Both the position numbers and the translations under genes were made by a program. From the NCBI GenBank assembly GCA_027075325.1, contig JALTBN010000042.1, forward strand, positions 1 through 64,000: a stretch of 64,000 nucleotides of DNA, in the 5' to 3' direction. This DNA is from Thermococcus sp. (lineage in GTDB: Archaea; Methanobacteriota_B; Thermococci; Thermococcales; Thermococcaceae). Positions 1 to 7,488 of the stretch are shown here, piece by piece. Numbering within the stretch: position 1 is the first letter of the stretch; each line of letters opens with the position of its first letter. Under the pieces are notes generated by a model that searched no databases, was not told the DNA's origin, and saw only the letters and a list, made by a program, of their open reading frames with translations.

Positions 1-1590
1 TCAAACTTCAATCCCGTTCCAGTTAAGGGCACGCTGACCTTTTACTCTACCCTTCCGGAGGAGAACTACCTCATCGGGCGGGTCATCAACAGGACTGAGG
101 TCACCGTCATGCCGAATTCGGAGGTTATCGTTGATCTCGGTACGGTTGACTACCCCCGCTCCGGAACCTATGAATTCACTGGAATTCTGAGTTTCGAGGG
201 GTTTGAGAAGGGGTACAGCGGTGAAGTAACGATCACAGACCCCACGACTGGAGGGAAGGGAGGAGAGCTGAGGATAGATAACGTTAAAATTGGCCCCCTC
301 CCGCCCTTTGAGGGGGACACGGTGGAGTTCAATGTGACCGTTGTCAACTCATACGACTCCGCTGAGAACGTAAGTCTAAGGCTGGTCACAACGGGTAAGT
401 ACGGTCGCGAGCTGGCAGATCTGCGTAATGGAACTGTGGGCCCCCACTCAGTCAGAACTTTCACCCTCTACTGGAGCGGCTTGGAAGGCGACTACACCTA
501 CAGGGTGGAGCTCTCCTCTAACGATGGCCGCATTGACTCCAGGGAAGGCGACCTTTTGGTTCTACCCTACAGCGCCAGGAATAAACTCAATGTTCTGGGA
601 AAACTGGAGCTCTCCCCAAGCACTGCGCACATTGGAAAAACAGAGAAGGTAGCTGTAAAAATCAAGCTTTGGGACACAAGATCAAAGTCTACCCCAAGGT
701 GGGAAGGCCACGATGTAGAGATAGTGGACGGACGCGGCGTTGTCTGGTGGCCATATAAGGGAAGGGTTTTTGAGCATCCCAGGGATGTAAAAACAGGCGA
801 GGGCTACATGTATTACGATGGAGTATTAAACCTTCACTACGGCTTCAACGCCACCCTCAACACGCTCCTTCCGGTTGTTAACCACAACGTGACTTTCTAC
901 CTGGTGGTGGACGGGCATAAGGTGGCGGCATCCAGGCTGACGGTGATAGACGACAACCCGGTGAAGGCGGTGATGAAGTGCGACCCCGCTGTTGTCTCAA
1001 TGGATGATCACACGACCTGCACGGTATACCTTCAGAGCAATGGGGGAAGTATCCCTACCATTTCGGAGGTTTATTTTGGAGGAAAGAAAGTATGGCCCGT
1101 TGAGAGAAAAGATGGTGTTGAAGTTGAAGATGGGTATTCGCCCTTTGGTAACTCACAGATTGCAGTGAAAAAGATCACTATAAAAATAAACGACGAGCTT
1201 GCAGATTATTACTTTGAAAAAAGTCCGTGGCTGTCTAGGAGTTCATACAATTACAGATTCAGTGGATATTCTTATTTAGTCAAGGCGGTCTTCGATGGTG
1301 GCATTATGACCAGAGAGGTATTTGAGATAGCCGATAAGTCCTCTTCAGCTGGTGAGAAGATTGAGACTGGGGTGAAAGTGGCAGGCACTGCTCAGTCTGT
1401 GCTTGAAGAAGTAGCTGGACGTACAGGACAACTGGAAACCGTGGCCAGTGGCCCGTTGGGGAAAGCAGTAGCAAAGGCCACACCGGCTTTGAACCTCATT
1501 TCATGGGGGTTAACAGCGAGGGATGCCATAAACTGGCTCAGAGCACCAACCCCTTCAGATGGGGATAATAACAACGTGATAGGAGGGTGA
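1..1590 (+). CDS. Large Ig-like surface protein with toxin-like C-terminal tip (5' end outside window)
   Basis: The reading frame is open from base 1, so the start lies upstream; 529 residues are visible. The first ~400 residues are beta-rich repeats of CARDB/Ig type (for example a segment starting GGELRIDNVKIG near residue 88, rich in NVTV..N patterns) with many N-x-S/T sequons, as in an exported protein. Residues ~395-430 hold a segment with NDELADYYF followed by GYSYLVKAVF that recurs in the downstream partial genes. After it comes an Ala/Gly-rich, weakly hydrophobic tip that ends INWLRAPTP...DNNNVIGG. The last two Gly codons form the ribosome binding site of the next gene. I infer a surface-anchored or secreted effector whose tip is exchangeable. 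The function is unproven; an S-layer-associated adhesin is the main alternative. Confidence 0.75.
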   Translation, partial: SNFNPVPVKGTLTFYSTLPEENYLIGRVINRTEVTVMPNSEVIVDLGTVDYPRSGTYEFTGILSFEGFEKGYSGEVTITDPTTGGKGGELRIDNVKIGPLPPFEGDTVEFNVTVVNSYDSAENVSLRLVTTGKYGRELADLRNGTVGPHSVRTFTLYWSGLEGDYTYRVELSSNDGRIDSREGDLLVLPYSARNKLNVLGKLELSPSTAHIGKTEKVAVKIKLWDTRSKSTPRWEGHDVEIVDGRGVVWWPYKGRVFEHPRDVKTGEGYMYYDGVLNLHYGFNATLNTLLPVVNHNVTFYLVVDGHKVAASRLTVIDDNPVKAVMKCDPAVVSMDDHTTCTVYLQSNGGSIPTISEVYFGGKKVWPVERKDGVEVEDGYSPFGNSQIAVKKITIKINDELADYYFEKSPWLSRSSYNYRFSGYSYLVKAVFDGGIMTREVFEIADKSSSAGEKIETGVKVAGTAQSVLEEVAGRTGQLETVASGPLGKAVAKATPALNLISWGLTARDAINWLRAPTPSDGDNNNVIGG

Positions 1591-2085
1591 ATGATGGGAC
1601 AGGGAAAGAGGATTTTCTCCCTTTCAATTTTTGTTAATGTTGTGATCATGATATACGCGCTGTATTGTGTAAGGGAATTTGATTATGAGTGGTGTGGTTA
1701 CACTTTCGTTGGTGTCTTTTTGTGGACAGTGGGGATTGTTCTTGCAGCGCCTGTAGACAGAACTCCAAAATGGTATAGGCTTGGCAAACTCTTGGATTAT
1801 CCACTTCTCTCGTTAGTTATTTTCATGTTGTTAGTGCATGCTTCAGGCTTGTTTGACTTCCTCATTAAAGCCGCAATCTTCTCTGGAGTAGGCGAGTTGC
1901 TCACGTATGCATTGCAAAGAAAAATCAACAGAAACGTTATCCTGGCATACTATTCCGCCCTACTAATCCTCGCATGGGTACTACTCTACGAATACCCCCT
2001 AATCCCCTTATCTTACTCCCTCTTTGTTAGCTATTGCACTGTGAACTTGATTCAATTGTCCAGCCCAAAGGAAACAGGTGGGTGA
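1591..2085 (+). CDS. Small multi-pass membrane protein, family 1 (putative immunity protein)
   Basis: A 164-residue protein with five or six hydrophobic segments (about residues 8-27, 34-52, 66-85, 90-108, 115-132, 136-152) and no recognised enzymatic motif. It starts directly after the stop of the tip gene, and the GGAGGG that encodes the terminal Gly-Gly of that gene is its ribosome binding site, so translation is probably coupled. ATG 1591 or ATG 1594 may be the start. It is clearly paralogous to the protein at 6291-6788; shared stretches include LWTVG near residue 45 and the YPL.P..YSLFV segment near the C-terminus. The position downstream of a putative membrane-active tip suggests an immunity role. 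That is inference from layout only. Confidence 0.65.
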   Translation: MMGQGKRIFSLSIFVNVVIMIYALYCVREFDYEWCGYTFVGVFLWTVGIVLAAPVDRTPKWYRLGKLLDYPLLSLVIFMLLVHASGLFDFLIKAAIFSGVGELLTYALQRKINRNVILAYYSALLILAWVLLYEYPLIPLSYSLFVSYCTVNLIQLSSPKETGG

Positions 2086-2491
2086 TGCAACTTTGAGACC
2101 AACCAACATGCAAAGAAGTTTATCTATAACTATTGGTACAGGCAAAGAATTCACGGACCATTACCTTGATCATCCCGACTTCAATTATGGGTACAAGATG
2201 ATTGGGTATTCTTACTTGATAGTTGCCAAGATTGGCAACCAACTTAAAGTTTCAGATGTAACCCAGTTAAGTAACCCAGCGGAGGTTCAAACCCTTGAGG
2301 ACAAAGCCAAGAATGCATATAACATTATCAAGACCATTGGTGATATCTGTGATGATGCTAAATCTGGGGCAGTCGGAATAACTGAAACAGCAGTGTCTAA
2401 GGGAAGTAGGGAACTGGCGTGGATGGCATACTACCATACATTACTCGAAAACCAAGATACACTTGACAACAATAATATTATTGGGGGTTGA
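2078..2491 (+). CDS. Orphan C-terminal tip cassette (promoterless toxin-like fragment)
   Basis: A 137-residue frame beginning with GTG inside the end of the preceding gene; ATG 2108 is an alternative start. There is no signal peptide and no Ig domain. Residues ~20-50 align with the anchor of the large protein (HYLDHP.. and GYSYLIVAKI against YYFEKSP and GYSYLVKAVF). The rest is a different helical tip ending DNNNIIGG. The gene therefore looks like a spare tip lacking the delivery part, comparable to orphan toxin modules of bacterial Rhs, CdiA or MafB loci. A membrane-protein frame of family 2 follows after 4 nt, with GGGGG from the Gly codons as its ribosome binding site. Confidence 0.6.
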   Translation: MGDATLRPTNMQRSLSITIGTGKEFTDHYLDHPDFNYGYKMIGYSYLIVAKIGNQLKVSDVTQLSNPAEVQTLEDKAKNAYNIIKTIGDICDDAKSGAVGITETAVSKGSRELAWMAYYHTLLENQDTLDNNNIIGG

Positions 2492-2495
2492 GAGT

Positions 2496-3019
2496 ATGGA
2501 CGGTGGATCGGAGGGGGCATTAGTTCTTGGAATCCTCTGGTCCTTTATCATCTTTTTTATTGGCATTGCAATCGTAGTAAAGCTACTCGTTGGGATTCTT
2601 GGAGGCAGAGAGTGCTGCTCTCCACTCTTCCGATATTAAGCCTTGAGACCTCCTTGTGTGCGATTTCTTCTATGCTCCCTCCGGAAGACCCGGATTTGAT
2701 CTTATTCGGGATAGTTGTGGCGTACATCCTCTGCAGGCTTTTTGCCAGGTTTAACTGGGTTCCGAAGCTGGCGAGGGGTATATACGTTGTTTTTGAGGTA
2801 CTGTTCCCACTACTAGCCCTGAGCACGTTCAAGATTCGCTCGTTGTTCCTTGTTAACATCTTGCTCATGAGTATTGCGGTGTTGCTTATGGAATACGTCA
2901 GGCGCGAATTAAAAGGGTACGGGACACATAGGGCGGTCAATCCAATGCTGAAGTGCGTGAAAACTTGGAAGGGAGGGGATGATACCGTTTTGATTCAACC
3001 AGCATGCGGGAGGACTTAA
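2496..3019 (+). pseudogene. Membrane protein family 2, copy A, frameshifted
   Basis: ATG 2496 opens a frame with one hydrophobic helix (LGILWSFIIFFIGIAIVV) that stops at about 2639. The continuation (VLLSTLPILSLETSL... and three more hydrophobic segments) is in another frame from 2612 to 3019. Comparison with the duplicate at 6807, which reads through this point as SWRQRVLLSTLP, shows one base missing here near 2600-2605. The gene is either dead or read by frameshifting. No motif beyond the membrane helices is seen. It lies directly behind a tip cassette and would be that cassette's partner. Confidence 0.6.
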
Positions 3020-3400
3020 CCGTGACGATTATGGTAAACGACGAGCTGGCGAACTATTACTTTGGAAAGCCTGTTTATAAGACGTACATTGACAAATTTG
3101 CTGGTCGGTCATACCTGATTAGAGTAGAATTCAGAGGGTTAGACTATTCAGTTTCAGACGTTGTAACTTTAGTTCCCTCTAAAAAAACGGATGACGCTAT
3201 AAACTCCCGGATTAACTCTCATAGAGATCGGTGGTTTTATTAGGACAGTTACTTCCTTAGACCCCGTGGACATATTAGTAACTCCCGGCGTTTATGGGGT
3301 AAAACATGAAAATGACATTCAGTGGATATCGGAGGAGATAATTTGGGGTGACAATCATTTCCCACAAGATAACGACAACAATGCAATAGTGGGGGGATGA
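3004..3400 (+). pseudogene. Orphan tip cassette with internal frameshift
   Basis: The frame from 3004 encodes VNDELANYYFGK and RSYLIRVEF, the same anchor as in the large protein, and then stops at 3241. A second frame, entered within about 3205-3225, continues to 3400 and ends with DNDNNAIVGG and a stop, the typical tail of the family. A one-base indel therefore splits what would be a ~130-residue cassette. Just upstream (about 2975-3003) the bases still read GYRF-DSTSM before MREDLTVTI when an in-frame stop is ignored, matching DGYSPFGNSQIAVKKITI of the large protein. The copy thus derives from a longer gene. Confidence 0.6.
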
Positions 3401-3404
3401 AAGA

Positions 3405-3953
3405 ATGCTGGAATCTGCTGATTTTTTCCTCCTTTTATTTACACTTGCCATATTAGGAATTGGTACTGTCATGAAAGGTGTTAGGGGCGTCGGCTTTAGT
3501 GCAATAGCCTGGATATCCTTTATAGCTTCTCTTAAGTATGGAACTCAAACAGATATCCGAGTGGCGTATATGTCTAATGGCTCAAATTTGGATGTCCTCT
3601 CGGTGATGGCCTCAATACTCCTTTGGCTTCCTGTTTCGATACTCGATTTACGGGATATACTATTGGGAGCAACGAGAGAAGAAGTCCAGAAAGCAGGCAG
3701 TCTTCTAATGTTGCCTTACATGGCAGCGTTTGCAACCCTATTACTAATATCTCCTAGTCTTGGACTAGCGGGGTTCATTGCGTCGCTTGCAGTGGCCTTT
3801 ATCCTAAGAGGGAAAACGGAAGTGATTGTCCAAAGGCAGTTCTTCTGGATCCTATATGCTCCTGTTGGCATACTGTTCGCATTTACAAGTCTCCGTATGT
3901 CTCTGCATATGTTTTTCCGACTCTATTGGTCCACCGGAGACTCAGCCATTTAA
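3405..3953 (+). CDS. Small multi-pass membrane protein, family 3 (putative immunity protein)
   Basis: A 182-residue protein with about six hydrophobic segments and a central cytosolic-looking loop (DLRDILLGATREEVQKAG). The start ATG is preceded by GGGGGGATGAAAGA, where the G run is also the Gly-Gly tail of the broken cassette upstream. It is paralogous to the next gene: residues ~65-120 of both share the LLW..-SIL..R pattern, a T+RDV/EEV..AG loop and LPY. No enzymatic residues are recognised. By position it belongs to the cassette ending at 3400. Confidence 0.6.
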   Translation: MLESADFFLLLFTLAILGIGTVMKGVRGVGFSAIAWISFIASLKYGTQTDIRVAYMSNGSNLDVLSVMASILLWLPVSILDLRDILLGATREEVQKAGSLLMLPYMAAFATLLLISPSLGLAGFIASLAVAFILRGKTEVIVQRQFFWILYAPVGILFAFTSLRMSLHMFFRLYWSTGDSAI

Positions 3954-4001
3954 GTAGGAGGGTTACAAAGCACCAATGAGGCCTAAAGGGGAGTGGTTGA
4001 A

Positions 4002-4538
4002 ATGGAAGCAAGCTTGCTCCTCTCTATTATTCTTTGGTGTATACTAGCATTACTAGCTCTCATAGCCTCACCAAGGCGAAGTTTCCTGTCTCTCGTGGCA
4101 ATAGGGGTGGCGTTCTATTTCGCCGTGAAAGCGAAGTCTGCAAATGCCTTGTGGCCCCTAGGTGCATCATTCCTCCTGTGGCTTATGACATCAATACTAA
4201 GCATCCGAAGACATATCGTGGGCATTACGAAGAGAGACGTTGAGAATGCAGGCGCATTATACTCCCTACCATATCTCGGTCTTTTTGGTGTGCTGTTACT
4301 CTCCACTCCAGAAATAGGTTTCTTATCTCTCCTAACATGGTTACTCCTATGGTATTGGTTCAAGGAAACTTGCCGTGCTCCTAAGAGGATTTGTTTGGTT
4401 ATAATGAACCTACCAACATTGTTACTTATAGGTATTTACCAGACCCCACTGGCATTGGTATATGCAGTCCCAACATTATGGCTTCAGAAAGAGATTGAAG
4501 AAGTGAGGGTTAAAAATGGTGTCAATCCTGGCATATAA
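4002..4538 (+). CDS. Small multi-pass membrane protein, family 3 paralog
   Basis: A 178-residue protein with about six hydrophobic segments, paralogous to the preceding gene (for example SFLLWLMTSILSIRR and NAGALYSLPYLG). ATG 4002 is chosen because GGGGAG lies eight bases upstream; an in-frame GTG at 3993 is less likely. Its last 23 bases overlap the start of the next cassette. Unlike the other membrane genes it is not directly preceded by a tip tail, so it may be a duplicated immunity gene that lost its partner. The role is inferred from context only. Confidence 0.6.
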   Translation: MEASLLLSIILWCILALLALIASPRRSFLSLVAIGVAFYFAVKAKSANALWPLGASFLLWLMTSILSIRRHIVGITKRDVENAGALYSLPYLGLFGVLLLSTPEIGFLSLLTWLLLWYWFKETCRAPKRICLVIMNLPTLLLIGIYQTPLALVYAVPTLWLQKEIEEVRVKNGVNPGI

Positions 4539-4902
4539 TACCTTGAAAAAGAAACCATTTTGGCAGGGATCTTACAAGAGCAGATTTGCTGGCTATTCTT
4601 ATTTGATTGAAGCAAAGTTCAGTAATGCGATAACGGTCAGTGGTGTCTTTACAGTGGCAGAGCAATCAGAGTTCGAGAAAGCGGTTGAAGCCGGTGAAAA
4701 AACAAAAGCCATAATTTCGGAAGCAACAAGATTCTCCAGGGCAGGTGAAAAGTTTGTAACAGTCGCTGGAAAATACGGGAAACTTGCTAATGGAGCAATG
4801 CTTTTTGTTAGTGGGTTTTTCTTGATAACGGATACTCATGACTGGTTGTTTGCTCCGACACCAGACACAGGAAATGATGGAAACAATGTAGTTGGAGGGT
4901 GA
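4516..4902 (+). CDS. Orphan C-terminal tip cassette, 5' truncated in the anchor
   Basis: A 128-residue frame whose first ~15 codons overlap the previous gene. From about residue 10 it matches the family anchor (KKPFW....RFAGYSYLIEAKF). The homology begins in the middle of the anchor and the bases just before it fit another frame (Y-L-E-K), so the 5' end looks cut and slightly shifted. The tip resembles that of the large gene: a RAGEKFVTVAG segment, a hydrophobic stretch (NGAMLFVSGFFLI), then HDWLFAPTP and a tail ending GNNVVGG. The hydrophobic stretch could insert into membranes. GGAGGG from the last codons serves the next gene. Confidence 0.6.
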   Translation: MVSILAYNTLKKKPFWQGSYKSRFAGYSYLIEAKFSNAITVSGVFTVAEQSEFEKAVEAGEKTKAIISEATRFSRAGEKFVTVAGKYGKLANGAMLFVSGFFLITDTHDWLFAPTPDTGNDGNNVVGG

Positions 4903-4907
4903 GAGAA

Positions 4908-5426
4908 ATGTTGCCCTTTAAAACCCTTAGGACTTTTGTTACTATTCTTTCTTTGTACTTCCTTTACAAGGGGCTCCAACTAAGCAGCATGAAGGCGGCG
5001 CTACCTTACCTGCTCCCAGGAGTGTTCTGGGGTGCCTATTATTATCATTTCGTCCGGGAGATTCTCAATAAACAGAGAGTACCGCTGGGGGAGAGGATCT
5101 GGTATATCCTGTTTATGCTGATTGGAATCACAGGTATTTTTACAGGGGCCGCACTTTCAAGCACGGGAACGCAGTTTTTGATTAGTATCGTTGTGTGGGT
5201 TTCCATTCTTGTAATTTTTGTCAGAGCAGAAGGGAGAATAAAAAATGCTGTAAATACATTAAGAACTTACAGTGATATACTCTTGCCTGCGATCTTTGTT
5301 GCAACTGGAGCACTGATCTGTTTAGTGTTTCCAATCCCCCTGAATCTCGCCTATCTCTTGACCTTTATAGCAATTGGAGGGACGATTTATGAGTGGGAAC
5401 TTGAAGAGGAAACACGGGGATACTAG
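4908..5426 (+). CDS. Small multi-pass membrane protein (putative immunity protein, fourth type)
   Basis: A 172-residue protein with about six hydrophobic segments and a charged C-terminus (WELEEETRGY). ATG 4908 is preceded by GGAGGGTGAGAGA; GTG 4899 overlaps the ribosome binding site and is unlikely. It follows the tip cassette that ends at 4902 and shows no obvious similarity to the other membrane genes of the array. Different tips are thus paired with different membrane proteins, as expected for specific immunity. No catalytic motif is seen. Confidence 0.6.
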   Translation: MLPFKTLRTFVTILSLYFLYKGLQLSSMKAALPYLLPGVFWGAYYYHFVREILNKQRVPLGERIWYILFMLIGITGIFTGAALSSTGTQFLISIVVWVSILVIFVRAEGRIKNAVNTLRTYSDILLPAIFVATGALICLVFPIPLNLAYLLTFIAIGGTIYEWELEEETRGY

Positions 5427-5433
5427 GTTCAAG

Positions 5434-5557
5434 ATGAACAGAATACTCGAACCGAAAATAGCTATAATAGATAAAGTAACGAAATATGGAGTGATACTTT
5501 ATAAAGTTAAAAAACATTAACCTTAAAAAGAACAACAATGCAATAGCTGGAGGATGA
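5434..5557 (+). pseudogene. Remnant of a tip cassette (tail only)
   Basis: A short frame from ATG 5434 (MNRILEPKIAIIDKVTKYG...) ends at about 5520. In another frame the bases up to 5557 read KKNNNAIAGG and stop, which is the family tail. Nothing of the anchor remains. The GGAGGATGAAAA that ends the tail still provides the ribosome binding site for the membrane protein at 5561. I interpret this as a decayed cassette of which only the part needed by the downstream gene is kept. Confidence 0.5.
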
Positions 5558-5560
5558 AAA

Positions 5561-6208
5561 ATGGAGCCGAGGAGGAGCACTGTGATTGTCTCGATCCTTT
5601 TCCCCTCTCTCCTTGTAGTGGGCACGTTCCCGTGGATAATAGGATCGAGTGGTGAGGATGGTGCAGCTGCCGGTGCAATTTATCCCCTTTTATCCCTGCC
5701 TTTCTTCTTTGTCGATTATCTCATGGCCAAAAACACGAAAAAAGACCTTTTATGGATTTACTACATCTTCCCACTTTGGGGTTTCATACCCCTTGCTTAT
5801 GCCATAAAGTATCCTTTTTCAGGTCTTTTCGCTGGTTTGATACTTGCCATTTCGGCATTCTCAGCGAGGAAATTCGATGAAGAGACTGCCCAGCCAAAGG
5901 AAGTTATCCTTGTCTTATCTGCTCTTGCCTGTCTGGGATTGCCCGGTAAGAGCTTAATATTTGCCGGCCTAATCGGGGTGATATTAATCTATTACATTTC
6001 AAGAAGTAGGTTGAGCCTTCAATATTTGTTCTCTTACTTCCTATTGTTTCTATTGCTGGGCTGGGATATAGGTTTTGATCCAGTAGTGGACAGTATGTGG
6101 ATCTTTTTCGGGGCAAGTATTTTCTTTTTAGTATACCAAGCTAAAGTTGGTTTAGCAAAACTACGAACCAATGACTGTGGAAGTAATCCAGGGGGCAGAC
6201 GGCTTTGA
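5561..6208 (+). CDS. Multi-pass membrane protein (putative immunity protein, fifth type)
   Basis: A 215-residue protein with six to eight hydrophobic segments and few charged loops (KNTKKD near residue 60, RKFDEET near 108). It starts at an ATG behind GGAGGATGAAAA supplied by the decayed tail upstream. The last ~12 residues (NDCGSNPGGRRL) run into the remnant of yet another cassette, so the original C-terminus may have been altered by recombination. I do not recognise a family. Its place in the array suggests an immunity or membrane-protection role. Confidence 0.55.
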   Translation: MEPRRSTVIVSILFPSLLVVGTFPWIIGSSGEDGAAAGAIYPLLSLPFFFVDYLMAKNTKKDLLWIYYIFPLWGFIPLAYAIKYPFSGLFAGLILAISAFSARKFDEETAQPKEVILVLSALACLGLPGKSLIFAGLIGVILIYYISRSRLSLQYLFSYFLLFLLLGWDIGFDPVVDSMWIFFGASIFFLVYQAKVGLAKLRTNDCGSNPGGRRL

Positions 6209-6286
6209 CTGCCAGGGACGCTTTCAATTGGATAAGAGCACCAACACCCTTCAGAGGGGGATAATAACAACGTGACAGGAGGGTGA
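6205..6286 (+). pseudogene. Remnant of a tip cassette (copy of the first gene's C-terminus)
   Basis: The bases encode TARDAFNWIRAPTP and then, after a one-base insertion, EGDNNNVTGG and a stop. The intact gene ending at 1590 has TARDAINWLRAPTP and DGDNNNVIGG. So the tail of the first tip gene is present a second time, detached from any 5' part, in front of the second copy of membrane family 1. Confidence 0.65.
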
Positions 6287-6290
6287 AACT

Positions 6291-6788
6291 GTGAGGAGTT
6301 CCTCTCGTCTATTTTGGTTTTCTATTTTTACTAATATTCTAACACTCCTGTACTCGGCCTACCAGATCAGGGCCCATGACTCTGAGGAATGGAGCTATGC
6401 TTTTATTGGGGCAATTTTGTGGACGGTGGGGTTATTCTTAGCAACTCCAAGTCAGAAAATGCCTCTATGGTACAATCTTAATGACCTTCTCGTCTATCCG
6501 GCAATGTTTTTGATTGTGATTAAAGTTCTCGCCCTTAGTTCTAACTTGGAGTCTTTCTTGATTTACATAGTTCCGATATTCGGGGCGATTGAAGTTGCTA
6601 TCTATCTAATAATAAAATCCAAGAAGGCAGAAAAGTATATTGCTGCTTATTATGGTATACTGCTTTGTCTTTCATGGATTCTGTTTTATACATACCCCCT
6701 ACTTCCGGCCACCTATTCCCTTTTTGTGCTATATTGCTTGTTAAAATCAAGAGAGGAGATAAAAAGCAGAGGAATTAATCAAAAATAA
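6291..6788 (+). CDS. Small multi-pass membrane protein, family 1 paralog (putative immunity protein)
   Basis: A 165-residue protein with five or six hydrophobic segments, paralogous along its full length to the protein at 1591-2085 (for example ILWTVGLFLATP against FLWTVGIVLAAP, and TYSLFVLYC against SYSLFVSYC). The start is GTG 6291, behind GGAGGGTGAAACT that belongs to the detached tip tail. The gene is intact although its upstream tip is dead, so a retained protective function is possible. No enzyme motif is seen. Confidence 0.65.
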   Translation: MRSSSRLFWFSIFTNILTLLYSAYQIRAHDSEEWSYAFIGAILWTVGLFLATPSQKMPLWYNLNDLLVYPAMFLIVIKVLALSSNLESFLIYIVPIFGAIEVAIYLIIKSKKAEKYIAAYYGILLCLSWILFYTYPLLPATYSLFVLYCLLKSREEIKSRGINQK

Positions 6789-6806
6789 GATAGGGGGAGG
6801 AATTGA

Positions 6807-7252
6807 ATGAACGGAGAAGAATATTGGGTGGCTTTTGTCTTTGAGCTCTTTTGGTTTTTTGTAATATATTTTGTGGTGATTTTGATAATTGGTAAGCTTT
6901 TCATTGGAGACTCATGGAGGCAGAGAGTATTGTTGTCTACTCTTCCAATATTAAGCCTTGAAATCTCCCTGTCGGGGATTGCTGCCCTGTATCCTCCGGA
7001 AGACCTAGATTTGATCTTCTTCGGGATAGTTGTGGCATACATCCTCTACAGGGTTTTTGCCAGGTTTAGCTAGGTATATACGTTGTTTTCGAGATACTGT
7101 TTACACTGTTAGCCTTGAGCACGTTCAACGACCGTGATCTGTTCGTCCCCAACATCGTGCTTGTGAGTATTGCGGTGTTGCTTATGGAATATCTCAGACG
7201 TGAATTAAAAGGTACGGGACACATAGGGCGGTCAATCCAGTGTTGGAGTGAG
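6807..7252 (+). pseudogene. Membrane protein family 2, copy B, truncated by a deletion
   Basis: ATG 6807 (behind GGGGGAGGAATTGA) opens an 88-codon frame with three hydrophobic segments, ending at 7073 after VFARFS. Copy A continues here with NWVPKLARGIYVVFEV. Copy B is 19 bases shorter at this point, and the matching continuation (IYVVFEILFTLLALSTF...) lies in another frame up to about 7252. The 5' part of copy B is intact where copy A is shifted, so the two copies are broken at different places. Confidence 0.6.
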
Positions 7253-7488
7253 TGAAAGCTTGGAAGGGATGGAGTGATGCAGTTCTGGATTCAACCAGCA
7301 TGCGGGAGGACTTGAGTATAACGGAAACTTGATAGTTAACGTAATCCTGTTGCGGGCGTCGTCGATCCTCACCACTCCATCATCAATGTACCACATAGGG
7401 GCAGTGGTTTTCATGGTATGCTTCACATTATCATGCCAGAGGCTCTTGAAAGTCTTAGGGTTTAGTTAAACTTTTTAACCTCCTTTCC
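7253..7488. other. Gene-free stretch: array remnant, then leader of the amylase gene
   Basis: The first ~75 bases repeat the 2960-3040 region (end of family 2 and the CATGCGGGAGGACTT anchor start), with several in-frame stops. The remaining ~160 bases show no convincing frame and no similarity to the array. The TATA-like TTAAACTTTTTAA at about 7466-7478 is the probable promoter of the gene at 7511. Confidence 0.5.

Larger units (their letters stand above)
1500..3045 (+). repeat. Array duplication, copy A
   Basis: This block contains the end of a tip gene (INWLRAPTP...NNNVIGG), membrane family 1 (1591-2085), a tip cassette (2078-2491), membrane family 2 (2496-3019) and a cassette start near 3004. 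The same order, without the tip cassette, returns at 6205-7325. The stretch from about 2612 to 3020 and its counterpart from about 6925 to 7320 align almost base for base, apart from small deletions. Confidence 0.75.
6200..7325 (+). repeat. Array duplication, copy B
   Basis: Second copy of the 1500-3045 block: tip tail (6205-6286), membrane family 1 (6291-6788), membrane family 2 (6807-7252) and a last anchor fragment (about 7253-7325, containing CAACCAGCATGCGGGAGGAC as at 2998-3017). The tip cassette that sits between the two membrane genes in copy A is absent here. The two copies have diverged much more in family 1 than in family 2. Confidence 0.7.

Noticed and set aside
1570-1590. Terminal Gly-Gly of the tips as a ubiquitin-like (SAMP) conjugation signal
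   Set aside because: The two codons are the Shine-Dalgarno of the next gene in all six cases, which explains their conservation, and the tips do not show a beta-grasp pattern.
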